Source: Sporolactobacillus shoreicorticis
GTDB lineage: Bacteria > Bacillota > Bacilli > Bacillales > Sporolactobacillaceae
Length of the DNA stretch: 64,000 nt
Direction: 5' to 3'
Assembly (NCBI RefSeq): GCF_024125445.1
Contig: NZ_JAMXWM010000005.1
Span: 62,001 to 126,000, forward strand
The notes under the pieces are model-generated. The model was not told the origin of the DNA. It saw only the letters and a list, made by a program, of their open reading frames with translations, and did not search any database. A program made the translations under genes and the position numbers. Within the stretch, counting starts at the first letter, position 1, and every line of letters starts with the position of its first letter. Below, one piece after another: positions 46,276 to 55,926 of the stretch.

Positions 46276-46824
46276 ACTCCTGTGAGAGATTCGTTAATTC
46301 CCTAAATTGTTTGAAACGTAAATTTTGACGCTTCAATCGTGGATAGAAGATTATCGTTCATTTTCAACCGATACTGCTCTTGAAAGAGTTCTTCTTTCTT
46401 ATCAAGGTATTCTTCACAATAGACCTCAGCTATATTTTCGTGTTTGATTATTCAGAGGATTCGATTCAAGATTATCAATGGTTTGAATTTTTCACAAACG
46501 TTCTTGCAGCACGAAAGTTAAGATGTTTCTTAGCTCATTCGTTGCATAATCGATGTCGCTATTCAAGAGTCATCGTTCTAGCTTTAGTTTATAATCGGCG
46601 GATCGGGACTGGAATGATTTTATCCGGATGATCAGAAGCTATTGAAACCATAAATTTATTTCTATTATATTTAGAATAGATTGACAACTATAAAAAATAA
46701 TAGCATAATAACTCTAACAATGTGGAAACTATAAATACTAAATTGGTTTTTTAATTATTTTGCCCGATTTTATGATTATCCTGGTACGTGTTCATTACGA
46801 AACATAAAAAAGTGAGGTCATACG
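46276..46824. other. intergenic region with decayed coding traces
   Basis: An open plus-strand frame at 46380-46631 has no ribosome site or recognisable motif. A minus-strand frame reads EEYLDKKEELFQEQYRLK before stopping near 46300. Both look like remnants. A sigma-A promoter-like TTGACA-N17-CATAAT lies at 46681-46709. Confidence 0.35.
46681..46709 (+). promoter_or_regulatory. sigma-A-type promoter upstream of TetR/MFS
   Basis: TTGACA (46681-46686) and CATAAT (46704-46709) are separated by 17 nt. The TetR start is 116 nt further on. Confidence 0.55.
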
Positions 46825-47385
46825 ATGAAGAAAAATATTGTCGATACGGCGGCACAGCTTATCGCCAAACATGGGTTGAAGAAATTTACGATCGATGAAA
46901 TTGCTTCAGAACTTAAGATGAGCAAGAAAACGATTTATCAACATTTTCACAGTAAAAACGAAATCATTCACGCTTATTTTGCGACTTATATTGAAAGTGA
47001 CAAGCAGAGTACGGAAGAAACACTGAGCACAAACCACTCTATTCCTCAAAAAATTCATGACATTGTTTATGCCAGTCACCAATACCGGCTTCCGATCGCC
47101 GTATTGGAAGAAGCGAGACACTTTTACCCCGAAGAATGGGCATCCATTGAAGAATTAAGGCAGTTCAAGTTGGATGTAACGCAGACATTATTAGAGCGGG
47201 GCATTGACGAGGGGATCTTTAAGCCCGACATTAATCTGGCACTATTATCAAAGCTGATTGAAAAAACCAGCACGATGTTTATGGATTATGAATTTCTTCT
47301 AGAGAATCGCTTGAAACCAAGAGAAGCAATTGATGAGGCGTTAAATATGATTTTCGATGGAGTCATAAGGAATGAGCATCGCTAA
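46825..47385 (+). CDS. TetR-family transcriptional regulator
   Basis: This 186-residue regulator has an N-terminal HTH (KFTIDEIASELKMSKKTIYQHFHSKNEI). The C-terminal part is ligand-binding and not assignable. GAGGTC lies upstream of the ATG. It precedes the MFS gene by about 118 nt on the same strand and probably represses it. Confidence 0.9.
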   Translation: MKKNIVDTAAQLIAKHGLKKFTIDEIASELKMSKKTIYQHFHSKNEIIHAYFATYIESDKQSTEETLSTNHSIPQKIHDIVYASHQYRLPIAVLEEARHFYPEEWASIEELRQFKLDVTQTLLERGIDEGIFKPDINLALLSKLIEKTSTMFMDYEFLLENRLKPREAIDEALNMIFDGVIRNEHR

Positions 47386-47503
47386 AAATGAGACGGCTTG
47401 ATCACCTCACTCACATGTTTGGAGCAGGTGAGAATGGTTTTTATAAATGATTCACCGGCGGATGTTGTTAGCCACGGTAATTTAACTTGTTGGAGGTAGG
47501 ACT

Positions 47504-48781
47504 ATGCATTCAAAAAAATTTTTCCCCGGCTGGCTGATCGTTGTCGGTGGATTTCTGATCATGGCAACTTGTTATGCAGTTTTCGTCAATTGCTTCAACC
47601 TTTTTCTGGTGCCCATCACACAAGATTTAGGCATTGCAAGAGCGCAATTCAATGCCAACTCAAGCATTGCCGCGCTAGTTGGTGTGCTTGCTTCACTCGT
47701 TGTGGGAAAACTTGTCGACAAACACAGTGCTCGCTCTATCGGTGTCTTTTGTGTTTTGATCACAGTCATAGTAATGGTCTGTTGGGCATTTGTCACGCAA
47801 CTGTGGCAGATGTATCTGCTTTCTTTGGTGATCGGATTCAGCGTTGTGTCGGGAACGCGCTTATTAATTTCGATTCTTGTCGCGAACTGGTTTGATCACA
47901 AACGTGGACTTGCCATTTCCATCGCGCTTAGCGGCAGCGGTGTCGGCGGCGCAGTCATGAGCCAGATTGTATCCGCTATGATCGCGGCACATGGCTGGCG
48001 GCCTACCTTTCTGATTTTAGCCGTCATCACATTTTTGTGCAGTATGCCGCTGACAGCGACGATATTCAGAAACAATCCGTCGGATACCGGTCTGAAGTCG
48101 TATGGAGCAAGTGATGAGGAAGAGAAGGGCGCCGATCAAAAGCGAACGGATCAAACGGTTACGGGTGTTGATCAGAGCGTGGCGGTTCGCAGCAACGCAT
48201 TTTGGATGCTCATGATCGGGTTCCTCTTAATGGGGTTGATCAACGGAGGAGTCATCATGAATATGTCGGCAAACTTTATCGATGCCGGTCATACGACGGC
48301 GTTTGCGACCAATATTGTTTCCATGCAAATGCTCGTGCTAATCATTGCGAAAATAGCTCTTGGTGCTTTGTATGATCGCTTTGGATTGACTACCGCAACA
48401 ATGGTCGGCAGCATAACCACGATTCTTGCAACCGTCTCATTGCTGTTTGGCCATACGATGATCGCGCCGTATTTATTCGCTCTCTTTTTCGGATTTGGTA
48501 CCTGTTTGGGTACGGTCGCGCCCCCTTTGATGGTGATTAATGAATTTGGAAAAAGAAGTCTTGGCACCTTAGTAGGCTATGTCACAGCGATTGAAATGCT
48601 GGGTGTGGCGATTGGTGCGCTCATGCTTGGCGCGATCTACGATGCTACGGGCGCTTATGCTCTTGGTTGGATGATCCTGTCTGTGCTTGGCGCGGTTATG
48701 ACGGTGACATTGATTCTTTCGATCGGGATGTCAAAAAAATTGGTTGCCGGATTGCAAGCAATAAGTGATTCACTGGAATAG
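47504..48781 (+). CDS. MFS transporter of the OFA (oxalate/formate antiporter-like) family
   Basis: This 425-residue protein has 12 helices with a central soluble loop (about 200-225). The MFS A-motif-like VGKLVDKHSARSIG and the repeated GALYDRFGLTTATMVG are visible. The RLLISILVANWFDHKRGLAI segment is typical of the OFA/monocarboxylate group. The substrate is unknown; an organic acid is likely. GGAGGTAGG precedes the ATG. Confidence 0.88.
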   Translation: MHSKKFFPGWLIVVGGFLIMATCYAVFVNCFNLFLVPITQDLGIARAQFNANSSIAALVGVLASLVVGKLVDKHSARSIGVFCVLITVIVMVCWAFVTQLWQMYLLSLVIGFSVVSGTRLLISILVANWFDHKRGLAISIALSGSGVGGAVMSQIVSAMIAAHGWRPTFLILAVITFLCSMPLTATIFRNNPSDTGLKSYGASDEEEKGADQKRTDQTVTGVDQSVAVRSNAFWMLMIGFLLMGLINGGVIMNMSANFIDAGHTTAFATNIVSMQMLVLIIAKIALGALYDRFGLTTATMVGSITTILATVSLLFGHTMIAPYLFALFFGFGTCLGTVAPPLMVINEFGKRSLGTLVGYVTAIEMLGVAIGALMLGAIYDATGAYALGWMILSVLGAVMTVTLILSIGMSKKLVAGLQAISDSLE

Positions 48782-48887
48782 TAAGGGATCATTTCATGTT
48801 ACGCGTGGCTTCGGGAGCTATTTTGGCGCGTACTTTTCCACACTTTAAAAAGCACATGGAACCTGTAAAATTTGGAAAGGAAAATCA

Positions 48888-50498
48888 ATGATGAATACTG
48901 AAAATATAAAATTTATGGAAAATTTAATTAACGAGCTAACGGAGATGGATGAAGAGAAAATTAAAAGGGCATTGGAGCCTTTCTATAATGGAACCTGGAA
49001 ACTGCCTGATGCTGGTAATCTTAAAGAAAAGAAAATTGTGGAATATCTGCTTAAACGACTTGAAAATCTCGATAAAAAAGTAATCGCAGAAACACTGAAA
49101 GCGGCTCTTGAGGAGAGCCGGAAAGAAAAGTCAAGCATTGAAAATCTTGATCCGAAACTGAATCGCGACATAGATAAACGGGAGATCATGAGGGCAGTGG
49201 TACTGTTTTGCAGCTATATCTTTTATGACCAATTCCATTATCCACAGCCACAAGTTGGTGAGTATGATATTGCAGGCAGCAAGTTTGAAAAGTTGAAATG
49301 GTTGTACCGTTATTGGTTCAATCAATTGGAAGTCGCGGAAAAAGGATCTGAATTAGAAGACTACTTCAGGAGTCAAAGTCTGGACTTTACACTGCATGAT
49401 TTCCGTGTGGAAAGCCGAGTTTCCTTAACGTCTGCCGGTGATCTTCTTGCTGTCGATGTGCTGACTCCTGAGCATACACCGCATTTGTTTGACGGAATAC
49501 AGGATTTCTACGATTCCGCAGATGTAGTCTGTGCCAACCTTGAATCGACTGTGGACAAGAATCGTCCGATTGGAAGAACTCAGGAGAAAGGGCAGCCGGC
49601 AAGGATGAATACCGGTGAGGCAATGTTTCGGAAGTTTCGCGAAGAAGGAGGCATCAACTATTTCAGCACAGCGAACAATCATGCGCTTGACTGGGGTGAA
49701 CAGGGCGTGTTAACTACTTTAAATGTACTGAAGCAATCCGGCGCCTATCACTCCGGAACCAATAATAATTTGACGGAACAGGAGGATGTTCTGGTTATTG
49801 AGAAAAGTGGGATTAAAATAGCCATGCTTTCTTACACCTTTGATGTAAATGGAAACAAATTTCCGGATGGGAAATCTTATTTAGTTAATGAAGTTCGTTT
49901 TAACGATGAGGAATGCGACCTGTCAATGGTGAAAAAGCATGTCGCTCGTGCCAAAGAAAGGAAAGCGGATATGATCATCGCCTGTTGCCATTGGGGATGG
50001 GAGTTTGAAATGTATCCGCATCGCAATGTCGTCCATGTGGCGCGAAGCATTCTCGCAAGCGGGGTGGACGTTATATTAGGTAATCATCCGCATGTCAGTC
50101 AACCCATGGAGCATGTCTCACCATTGAACAAGTCTCTTGATTATCCGAATGGCTTAGTCGTTTATGGTTATGGAGATTTTGTCAGCTATCACCCGGAGAG
50201 CAGAAACTCCAAGATCGCTTACATGACCAAATTCGATATTGTTAAAGGAAGATTTGGAGTAAATGGGGCGACAGAGACCCGCATCACTAATTTGAAGATG
50301 CTTCCAATTTACATTCTAAACGAAAAGCTGTCAGATGGAAGCTATGACTGCCGTATTCTTAAATTTAAGGAAGTCTACGCGCATCCTGAAAAATATGGTT
50401 TGACGGAATTGGAGCGAAGCCGGCTGCCGCATTTGAACGATGTCGTTCTTCATGAAATTTTGCTGCCTAAAGAGCATGCCGGTTTATTGGTCGAGTAA
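48888..50498 (+). CDS. CapA-family (PGA_cap) phosphoesterase-like protein
   Basis: This 536-residue protein has an N-terminal helical region (about 1-140, charged) of unknown role. A calcineurin-like PGA_cap domain follows, with NLESTVD, FSTANNHALDWGEQG, CHWGWEFE and GNHPHVSQPMEH as metal-site motifs. CapA proteins take part in poly-gamma-glutamate capsule export in Bacillus; here there are no capB/capC neighbours, so the role is open. Two in-frame ATGs (48888, 48891) fit the GGAAAGGA site. Confidence 0.85.
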   Translation: MMNTENIKFMENLINELTEMDEEKIKRALEPFYNGTWKLPDAGNLKEKKIVEYLLKRLENLDKKVIAETLKAALEESRKEKSSIENLDPKLNRDIDKREIMRAVVLFCSYIFYDQFHYPQPQVGEYDIAGSKFEKLKWLYRYWFNQLEVAEKGSELEDYFRSQSLDFTLHDFRVESRVSLTSAGDLLAVDVLTPEHTPHLFDGIQDFYDSADVVCANLESTVDKNRPIGRTQEKGQPARMNTGEAMFRKFREEGGINYFSTANNHALDWGEQGVLTTLNVLKQSGAYHSGTNNNLTEQEDVLVIEKSGIKIAMLSYTFDVNGNKFPDGKSYLVNEVRFNDEECDLSMVKKHVARAKERKADMIIACCHWGWEFEMYPHRNVVHVARSILASGVDVILGNHPHVSQPMEHVSPLNKSLDYPNGLVVYGYGDFVSYHPESRNSKIAYMTKFDIVKGRFGVNGATETRITNLKMLPIYILNEKLSDGSYDCRILKFKEVYAHPEKYGLTELERSRLPHLNDVVLHEILLPKEHAGLLVE

Positions 50499-50547
50499 AC
50501 GCAGCAAATAGGTCATCATCTGGTTGATCTTTTGTTACATAAGGTCA

Positions 50548-50582
50548 AATAATCCCCGCCTGCTCAGATGGTGGGGATTATT
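50548..50582. terminator. hairpin after capA-like gene
   Basis: AATAATCCCC (50548-50557) and GGGGATTATT (50573-50582) are exact complements. There is no strong T tract. The following 413 nt to 50995 show no gene. Confidence 0.6.
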
Positions 50583-50995
50583 AGTTATTAAGACTTTCCT
50601 AGCAGATCCGGATAACCGGGGCGGGAAGGATTAGCGCGACGTGTTACGGATCATAGCATGAAAATAAACTCTTGGGGCGTATAACGAACTACTAAAAACG
50701 TTGCATCGTTAAATAAAGAAAATCTATTATTAAATGAGCAAGAGGTACGCGTACTTTTATTTCAGCTTTGCTGCGACAAGAATCGTTAACGGTATAAAAG
50801 TCGATTTAACCAATTAACCTTGTTAAGTATGATTACCGGAGACTTGCTCATTTTATTTTAAAAATTTTCAACTTATTGGTTAACTTCGTTCGTTTGCTAT
50901 AACTTTTATAATATACTAATTCTAGAGTTTCTTCTCTTTGGTTATGTTAATAAAATTTGTATTACCTCCAATGAATAAGGAAAAGAGGTACTCAT

Positions 50996-51418
50996 TTGAA
51001 GAAATGGATTGCTGTGTGTGCCTTAATTTTGCAGCTAATGTTGCTTACCGCGTGCAGTGGCGCCCAACATAATACTGAATTAGAAAAAAAGGTTTCCTCT
51101 CTTGTCGAACATAAAAAGAGCATTGACATTAATTCCTATACGACCTTTAAATGGGACCGAGCCTATTTGTTTGGCCCCTACACATCCCAAGAATATATAA
51201 ATAAGGAATTAGGATTTAAGTTTAAAGATCCGAGTGATCTTGCCTTCCAAGACGATGTTTATCTACTCGTTTTTGTAAAGGACAAACAGGTCATTCAATT
51301 TATAGAATTGCCCTGCTTTAAACCAAAAAAGTCTTATAATTATTCAATTAGTTATGCATATGGAATAATGTATCTCACACCTGACCGTGACAAAATTTAT
51401 GTGAATGGAGGGGAATAG
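50996..51418 (+). CDS. small lipoprotein of unknown function
   Basis: This 140-residue protein has a signal peptide ending in the lipobox LLTACSG (Cys20). The mature part is hydrophilic, with YLFGPYTSQEYINKEL and LLVFVKDKQVIQFI, and matches no family I recognise. The start is TTG 50996 with AAGAGGT 7 nt upstream. The gene has no obvious partners and its codon use is more AT-rich than its neighbours. Confidence 0.75.
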   Translation: MKKWIAVCALILQLMLLTACSGAQHNTELEKKVSSLVEHKKSIDINSYTTFKWDRAYLFGPYTSQEYINKELGFKFKDPSDLAFQDDVYLLVFVKDKQVIQFIELPCFKPKKSYNYSISYAYGIMYLTPDRDKIYVNGGE

Positions 51419-51590
51419 TTAACAATTAAAATGCAAAACATTAAAAACGGCGCAAACCTCGCGTATGAAAAAGAATCCGGATCCAAATTCGGTAGAATGA
51501 AGTTACCCAATTTGATCTGGTTAATCCTGACCGCTTTTGTGACTTATTCGTTGAGGACTGAATGTATTTTCATTCAAGACGGAGCAAGCT

Positions 51591-52283
51591 TTAGAGCAAC
51601 TTATTTCTCAGTGCTGAAATCTCTTCCGACTGCAATCCGACTTTCTGAAGATAGTCTCGGACATTGCCATAGGTCTTATAAAAATTGTCTAGCGTCTTCT
51701 CCATATATGCCATGTCGGATCGGCCGGTGAAATCCGGAAGTTCCGGATGTTCATGCAGTAATTCGCGTATTCTGAACCGTAAATAAGTATAGGAGATTTG
51801 ATAGTCGGCAAGAATGTCGCTGGTTTCGGTGCCGGCGATGAGTAGAAGCAAAGCGGCAACAACACCGGTGCGGTCTTTACCCACGTAGCAGTGGATAAAA
51901 ACGGACCCTTTCTGTCGAGCGATGATGCCGAGAATGTGCTTGATTGCCGGAAAATCAGCAAGCATCTCCGCGTACAACAAGGGTACTTCTGCCTTTGATG
52001 ACGGATTGCGATTGCCAAACGCAAACGGACAATGGAAATAATTAAAATCAGAGGCTTGCTCGAAGGCACTTGGCACTCGCTCCGTTTCCGGCTTTGAGCG
52101 AAAATCGAGTGCTGCTGTAATGCCTAAGTTTTTTAATAACGCAAGATCTTCATGGCTGAATGCTTGCGGCAGATCACTGCGGATGATTTTTCCAAATGCT
52201 GTAATTTGGCCGTCATTTGTTGGATAACCACCTAAGTCTCTCGTATTCACCGTGCGGGAAAGGAGTATTCTTCGTGTCTGCAT
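51591..52283 (-). CDS. protein-tyrosine phosphatase (Y_phosphatase3 type)
   Basis: This is a dual-specificity-like phosphatase of about 230 residues. The CX5R loop is HCYVGKDRTG, with Cys132 and Arg138. The N-terminal NTRDLGGYPT segment is typical of the Y_phosphatase3 / LipA-like family, and the Asp in RSDLPQ is the likely general acid region. I prefer ATG 52283, with GAGGTG 9 nt upstream, over the upstream TTG-ATG pair at 52304-52307. The substrate is unknown; phosphoinositides are possible in this family. Confidence 0.85.
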   Translation of the reverse strand: MQTRRILLSRTVNTRDLGGYPTNDGQITAFGKIIRSDLPQAFSHEDLALLKNLGITAALDFRSKPETERVPSAFEQASDFNYFHCPFAFGNRNPSSKAEVPLLYAEMLADFPAIKHILGIIARQKGSVFIHCYVGKDRTGVVAALLLLIAGTETSDILADYQISYTYLRFRIRELLHEHPELPDFTGRSDMAYMEKTLDNFYKTYGNVRDYLQKVGLQSEEISALRNKLL

Positions 52284-52434
52284 GGCTGGCTGCACCTCAC
52301 TCATCAATTCAAACGATTAAGATCTTCTATTCCTTGGTCATTATAGCACGAGCGAAACGAAAAATTAGGATTATGAACTTTTTGGAACGATCTTCTTCAA
52401 ATAATTGATCATGAGATGGAAAAAGGTGATCTGA

Positions 52435-52634
52435 TCATTTTGATTTCCAATTCTTTTTTGAAAAAACCATGTTCAGCACACACAATAAAGGAATGAGACC
52501 AATAATGATGCCTATTGCTAAGGATCAAAATAGTCCATAAGTCGAAAATATTTCTAATGCGAAACAGCTAAGCACCACAAGTATCCATTTACTATTTGTT
52601 CTATCAGTGGAAAAATTTCTTTGTGAAATAGCTA
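52435..52634 (-). pseudogene. small two-helix membrane protein interrupted by an in-frame TGA
   Basis: The minus strand reads SKWILVVLSCFALEIFSTYG LF, then TGA, then SLAIGIIIGLIPLLCVLN and a basic tail ending at 52435. The two hydrophobic helices fit one small protein that has been broken by the stop. No start codon is visible upstream. Confidence 0.45.
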
Positions 52635-52724
52635 GTTATCTCTTTAAAAGAGGTACATAGCAGACACAGCTCTTCTTTACATAGTGAATGATCAAGCGTA
52701 TAATTACTTCGAAAATTGAATCAT

Positions 52725-52885
52725 TCTTATTCGCTGAATCCGTTAGGAGCGGGGGAACCAACTTTGTGATGCCGCGCATCACTTGGGGTGAATCCTTCAA
52801 GTAAGGACGGGCTACTCTCATGGTCCGAATCCGACAGCTAACCCCGTAAGCGTTAAGAGAGAGGATGTGTGAACGAATGATCGGA
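52725..52885 (+). promoter_or_regulatory. c-di-AMP riboswitch (ydaO/yuaA type)
   Basis: Conserved blocks occur in order: TTCGCTGAATCC (52730-52741), GGGGGAACC (52751-52759), TTGGGGTGAAT (52783-52793), GGTCCGAATCCGACAGCTAA (52822-52841), CCCCGTAAGCG (52842-52852) and AGAGAGAGGATG (52856-52867). This is the ydaO consensus that binds c-di-AMP and turns expression off. A terminator and the K+ transporter gene kup follow, the expected target. Confidence 0.92.
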
Positions 52886-52895
52886 ATAAAAATTC

Positions 52896-52926
52896 GACCA
52901 TAGAGTTGATCCTCTATGGTCTTTTT
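52896..52926 (+). terminator. riboswitch expression-platform terminator before kup
   Basis: GACCATAGAG (52896-52905) and CTCTATGGTC (52912-52921) form a 10-bp perfect stem with a 6-nt loop followed by T5. It lies between the c-di-AMP aptamer and kup, so high c-di-AMP should stop transcription. Confidence 0.9.
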
Positions 52927-52985
52927 GTTATCCAATTTTTACTTAAATGATCGTTATTTTACAAAAAAATTTTAAAGGAGATCAA

Positions 52986-53009
52986 ATGCAGTTATGGATA
53001 ATGAAATGA
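52986..53009 (+). CDS. 7-codon leader ORF overlapping the kup start
   Basis: ATG 52986 has the better ribosome-site spacing (5 nt from AAAGGAG) and encodes MQLWIMK in a frame different from kup. Its TGA (53007-53009) overlaps an in-frame kup ATG at 53006 as ATGA. It may couple translation to kup. Confidence 0.35.
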   Translation: MQLWIMK

Positions 53010-55048
53010 ACCGGCGCTTGTCACTTGGTGGAATGCTGGTTACTTTGGGGATTGTCTATGGTGATATAGGTACCTCGCCGCTGTATGTGATGAATGCGAT
53101 TATTTCAGATGCCGGAGCAATGCATGACGCTGTACCCGAGTATATTATCGGCTCAGTCTCATTGATTTTCTGGACGCTGATGATCATTACAACCGTAAAA
53201 TACGTTCTTGTTGCGATGCGCGCAGATAATAATCATGAAGGTGGTATTTTTGCATTATATGCATTAATTCGTAACCGTGGCCGTTGGCTGATTTTTCCCG
53301 CTCTTATAGGTGGTGCTGCGCTCTTAGCGGATGGAACGTTAACCCCGGCTGTGTCTGTAACTTCAGCGATTGAAGGTTTAAAGGGGCAGCGTATTGGTCC
53401 GCTTGAGTTCAGTGATCATCAACTCGTTGTCGTCCTTATTGTGTCGGCGATCTTGTTGAGCCTTTTTTTAATTCAACACTTCGGAACAGCGGTAATCGGC
53501 CGTTCTTTTGGTCCGATCATGCTGCTATGGTTTGTATTCATTGGCGTCATAGGTTTTATGAATATGCTGAGCCATTTGGAAATCTTAAAAGCAATATCGC
53601 CGTACTATGCTGTACAATTTCTCTTCAGTCCGGCAAATAAAGCGGGTATTTTTATTCTCGGCAGTGTCTTTTTGGCGACCACCGGGGCGGAAGCTCTTTA
53701 TTCGGATATGGGTCATGTGGGCAGAAAAAATATTTATGGAAGCTGGCCTTTTGTATCGCTGACGCTGATGCTGAGCTATATGGGTCAAGGCGGATGGGTG
53801 ATCGGCCATTACCAGAATCCGGCCTATCGAAATTTGCTTGACGTGAATCCATTTTATGAAATGCTCCCGAATCAGCTCCGTTTGGTAGCGATTGTCCTTG
53901 CAACGTTGGCAGCTATCATTGCCTCCCAAGCATTGATTACAGGAAGTTACACATTAGTTAATGAAGCGATTGGTTTGAAATTTTTGCCGCGCATGGTGAT
54001 TAAACACCCAAGCACTGTGCGTAGTCAAATCTATATTCCAGCCGTAAACTGGTTCTTATGTGTGATTACACTTTTTATTGTCTGGCTGTTTCAAACATCG
54101 CATCATATGGAAGCGGCTTATGGTCTATCAATCACAATAACGATGTTAATGACAACGATCCTTTTGTTTGCTTTTGTAAAAGATCGTTTCAATCAGACTG
54201 CTGCCTTTTTCATGGCTGTATTCTTTGGTGCGATCGAGGCACTATTTTTGCTCGCCAGTCTCGTCAAGTTCACCCATGGCGGCTATTTAACACTCCTTAT
54301 TACTTTTTTGATTCTTTCAGTTATGGTTGTTTGGTATTTTGGCAATAAGCAGCGTGAAAATTATGAACGCACAAGTGAACACGTTTCGCTGATGGACTAT
54401 CGAAAGCAGTTGATTCAGCTCAGTAAGGATGATGCGGAGCCTCTATATGCAACCAATTTAGTCTATCTGGCCAAAGTCGGGCCGCACTACAGCATCAAAC
54501 GAAAAGTGCTGTACTCCATTTTGGACAAACGGCCGAAACGGGCCAAGGTCTATTGGTTTGTCACCGTTAATGAAACGAATGCACCGTATAAGAGTCAGTA
54601 CACCGTCGATATGCTGGGAACGCGTAATATTATTAATGTTCAACTCTACTTGGGCTTTAAAAATTCGCAGCATGTGAATGTCTATATCCGGCAGATCATC
54701 AACGATTTAATTGATCAAAAGATTATCGACACGCAATATCCGAAATACACAACGCTCAAGAATCGCCGTGTCGGCGACTTTAAATTTGTGGTCACAGCGG
54801 AACAACTGATGGATTTGGCAACTGATCCAAAAATGAATCGGTTCAATCGCTTTCTGATCGGCGGGCGTATTTTCCTGCAAAACATTACGACCTCTCCGGC
54901 AATTTGGTATGGTTTAAGATTTAGTGAAGTCGTTGAGGAACCAATTCCGCTCATGCTTTATGATCCGGAAATTCTGCGTTTGAAACAAGAAGGAGTACGT
55001 CACGCAGTGAAAGATGATCCAATCGGCCCGTCAACAACGAACAAGTAG
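52994..55048 (+). CDS. kup: K+ uptake protein Kup (KUP/HAK/KT family)
   Basis: Kup is a 684-residue K+:H+ symporter with 12 membrane helices (through about residue 460) and a C-terminal cytoplasmic domain. Conserved segments are [25 protein letters not shown]-like ([11 protein letters not shown]), [17 protein letters not shown] and [16 protein letters not shown]. The start is ATG 52994, or ATG 53006 if translation is coupled to the leader ORF. Expression is controlled by the upstream c-di-AMP riboswitch, so K+-replete cells with high c-di-AMP should not make it. Confidence 0.95.
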   Translation: MDNEMNRRLSLGGMLVTLGIVYGDIGTSPLYVMNAIISDAGAMHDAVPEYIIGSVSLIFWTLMIITTVKYVLVAMRADNNHEGGIFALYALIRNRGRWLIFPALIGGAALLADGTLTPAVSVTSAIEGLKGQRIGPLEFSDHQLVVVLIVSAILLSLFLIQHFGTAVIGRSFGPIMLLWFVFIGVIGFMNMLSHLEILKAISPYYAVQFLFSPANKAGIFILGSVFLATTGAEALYSDMGHVGRKNIYGSWPFVSLTLMLSYMGQGGWVIGHYQNPAYRNLLDVNPFYEMLPNQLRLVAIVLATLAAIIASQALITGSYTLVNEAIGLKFLPRMVIKHPSTVRSQIYIPAVNWFLCVITLFIVWLFQTSHHMEAAYGLSITITMLMTTILLFAFVKDRFNQTAAFFMAVFFGAIEALFLLASLVKFTHGGYLTLLITFLILSVMVVWYFGNKQRENYERTSEHVSLMDYRKQLIQLSKDDAEPLYATNLVYLAKVGPHYSIKRKVLYSILDKRPKRAKVYWFVTVNETNAPYKSQYTVDMLGTRNIINVQLYLGFKNSQHVNVYIRQIINDLIDQKIIDTQYPKYTTLKNRRVGDFKFVVTAEQLMDLATDPKMNRFNRFLIGGRIFLQNITTSPAIWYGLRFSEVVEEPIPLMLYDPEILRLKQEGVRHAVKDDPIGPSTTNK

Positions 55049-55195
55049 CATGTGGCTGATGCTTGTATGATAAGAGACAAATGCCAAACCGTTCACGGTA
55101 TTTGGAGCATTTATGAGCAATACGCGGAGCAACATCATTGGTCGGGCTGAGCTTGTAAAGAAAAATGAATAAGAATGACCTACCTATTTGGTTCA

Positions 55196-55231
55196 GGCCG
55201 GTCGTCTCATGTGCGAGATGATCGGCCTTTT
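55196..55231 (+). terminator. kup terminator
   Basis: AGGCCGGTCGTCTC and GAGATGATCGGCCT form an imperfect hairpin at 55196-55228 around ATGTGC. A short T-rich tract follows. Confidence 0.7.
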
Positions 55232-55468
55232 CCATATACTCAAGAAAATCGGCAGGTTTAGGTGCTTACGCGTTGAAAAGCAAGGATGACGAATCTCGAA
55301 GAAATGTTTCCTCATCAAGCCCTTTATTTTTAAAATATTCACCATGAGATTCTTCGGTTTTGTAAAAGTTGCCAAAGAAAAATGAATTGACAACTTCAAA
55401 ACATACTATTACCATTGGTTATATAGTTTTTTCTGTTTATCCTGTTTCAATTTGGAGGCGAACGTAAA

Positions 55469-55582
55469 GTGAAATCAGCGCAAATGATGTCGATGTGTTG
55501 CGATGAACCCATGTATATGAATTTAAATTTTGTACGGCGTTTATCCATTGAGGTTGAATCGACTGAAGCTAGTTTCACTTAA
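55469..55582 (+). CDS. possible 37-residue small protein
   Basis: The GTG-started frame encodes a peptide with MMSMCCDEPMYMNLNFVRR and an acidic Ser/Thr tail. It has GGAGG 10 nt upstream, a promoter-like site before it and a terminator-like hairpin after it. I recognise no family. It could be a truncated gene start. Confidence 0.3.
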   Translation: MKSAQMMSMCCDEPMYMNLNFVRRLSIEVESTEASFT

Positions 55583-55643
55583 CCGTTACCCTCCTTGCGA
55601 GTGAAAAAATAGTTTCGATTACAAAGGATGGATTATAATGCGT

Positions 55644-55679
55644 CGTCTTTAAGCCCAATCAGCTTTAAGACGATTTTTT
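55644..55679 (+). terminator. terminator-like hairpin
   Basis: CGTCTTTAAG (55644-55653) pairs imperfectly with CTTTAAGACG (55663-55672), then ATTTTTT. It would end the small-ORF transcript. Confidence 0.55.
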
Positions 55680-55926
55680 ATACCAACGCATAAAATGGTA
55701 ATCGAAATTTAATAATTTTAAATACTCATAATGTTAAAATTAAAATGAGCTGTTTTGATGACACTTGCTTGTTTTATAAAGACTAAAAGAGATGATTACT
55801 TTTTGTTTAGAGAAGATCAACTTTGCAGAAAGAGCGCTGTTGAGCGGACTACAAGAGAAGATCGTCATGGATGTTATTCAATTTAATAATGAATTTTAAA
55901 TAAATTAATGATGGGGGAAAAGGAAT

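Larger units (their letters stand above)
55232..55926. other. intergenic region with a promoter-like site, a small ORF and a terminator-like hairpin
   Basis: TTGACA (55387-55392) and TACCAT (55410-55415) with a 17-nt spacer could be a promoter. It leads to a 37-codon ORF at 55469-55582 (GTG start, GGAGG 10 nt upstream). A hairpin CGTCTTTAAG/CTTTAAGACG with T6 follows at 55644-55679. The rest shows nothing. Confidence 0.4.

Noticed and set aside
46380-46631. 83-codon plus-strand frame beginning with TTG
   Set aside because: No ribosome site, no recognisable domain and low coding character; noted as debris instead.
51431-51730. 99-codon plus-strand frame after the small lipoprotein gene
   Set aside because: Its second half is antisense to the tyrosine phosphatase gene and the first half has no motif or ribosome site.
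52636-52935. 99-codon minus-strand frame
   Set aside because: It covers the c-di-AMP riboswitch and its terminator, so the frame is a by-product of RNA structure constraints.
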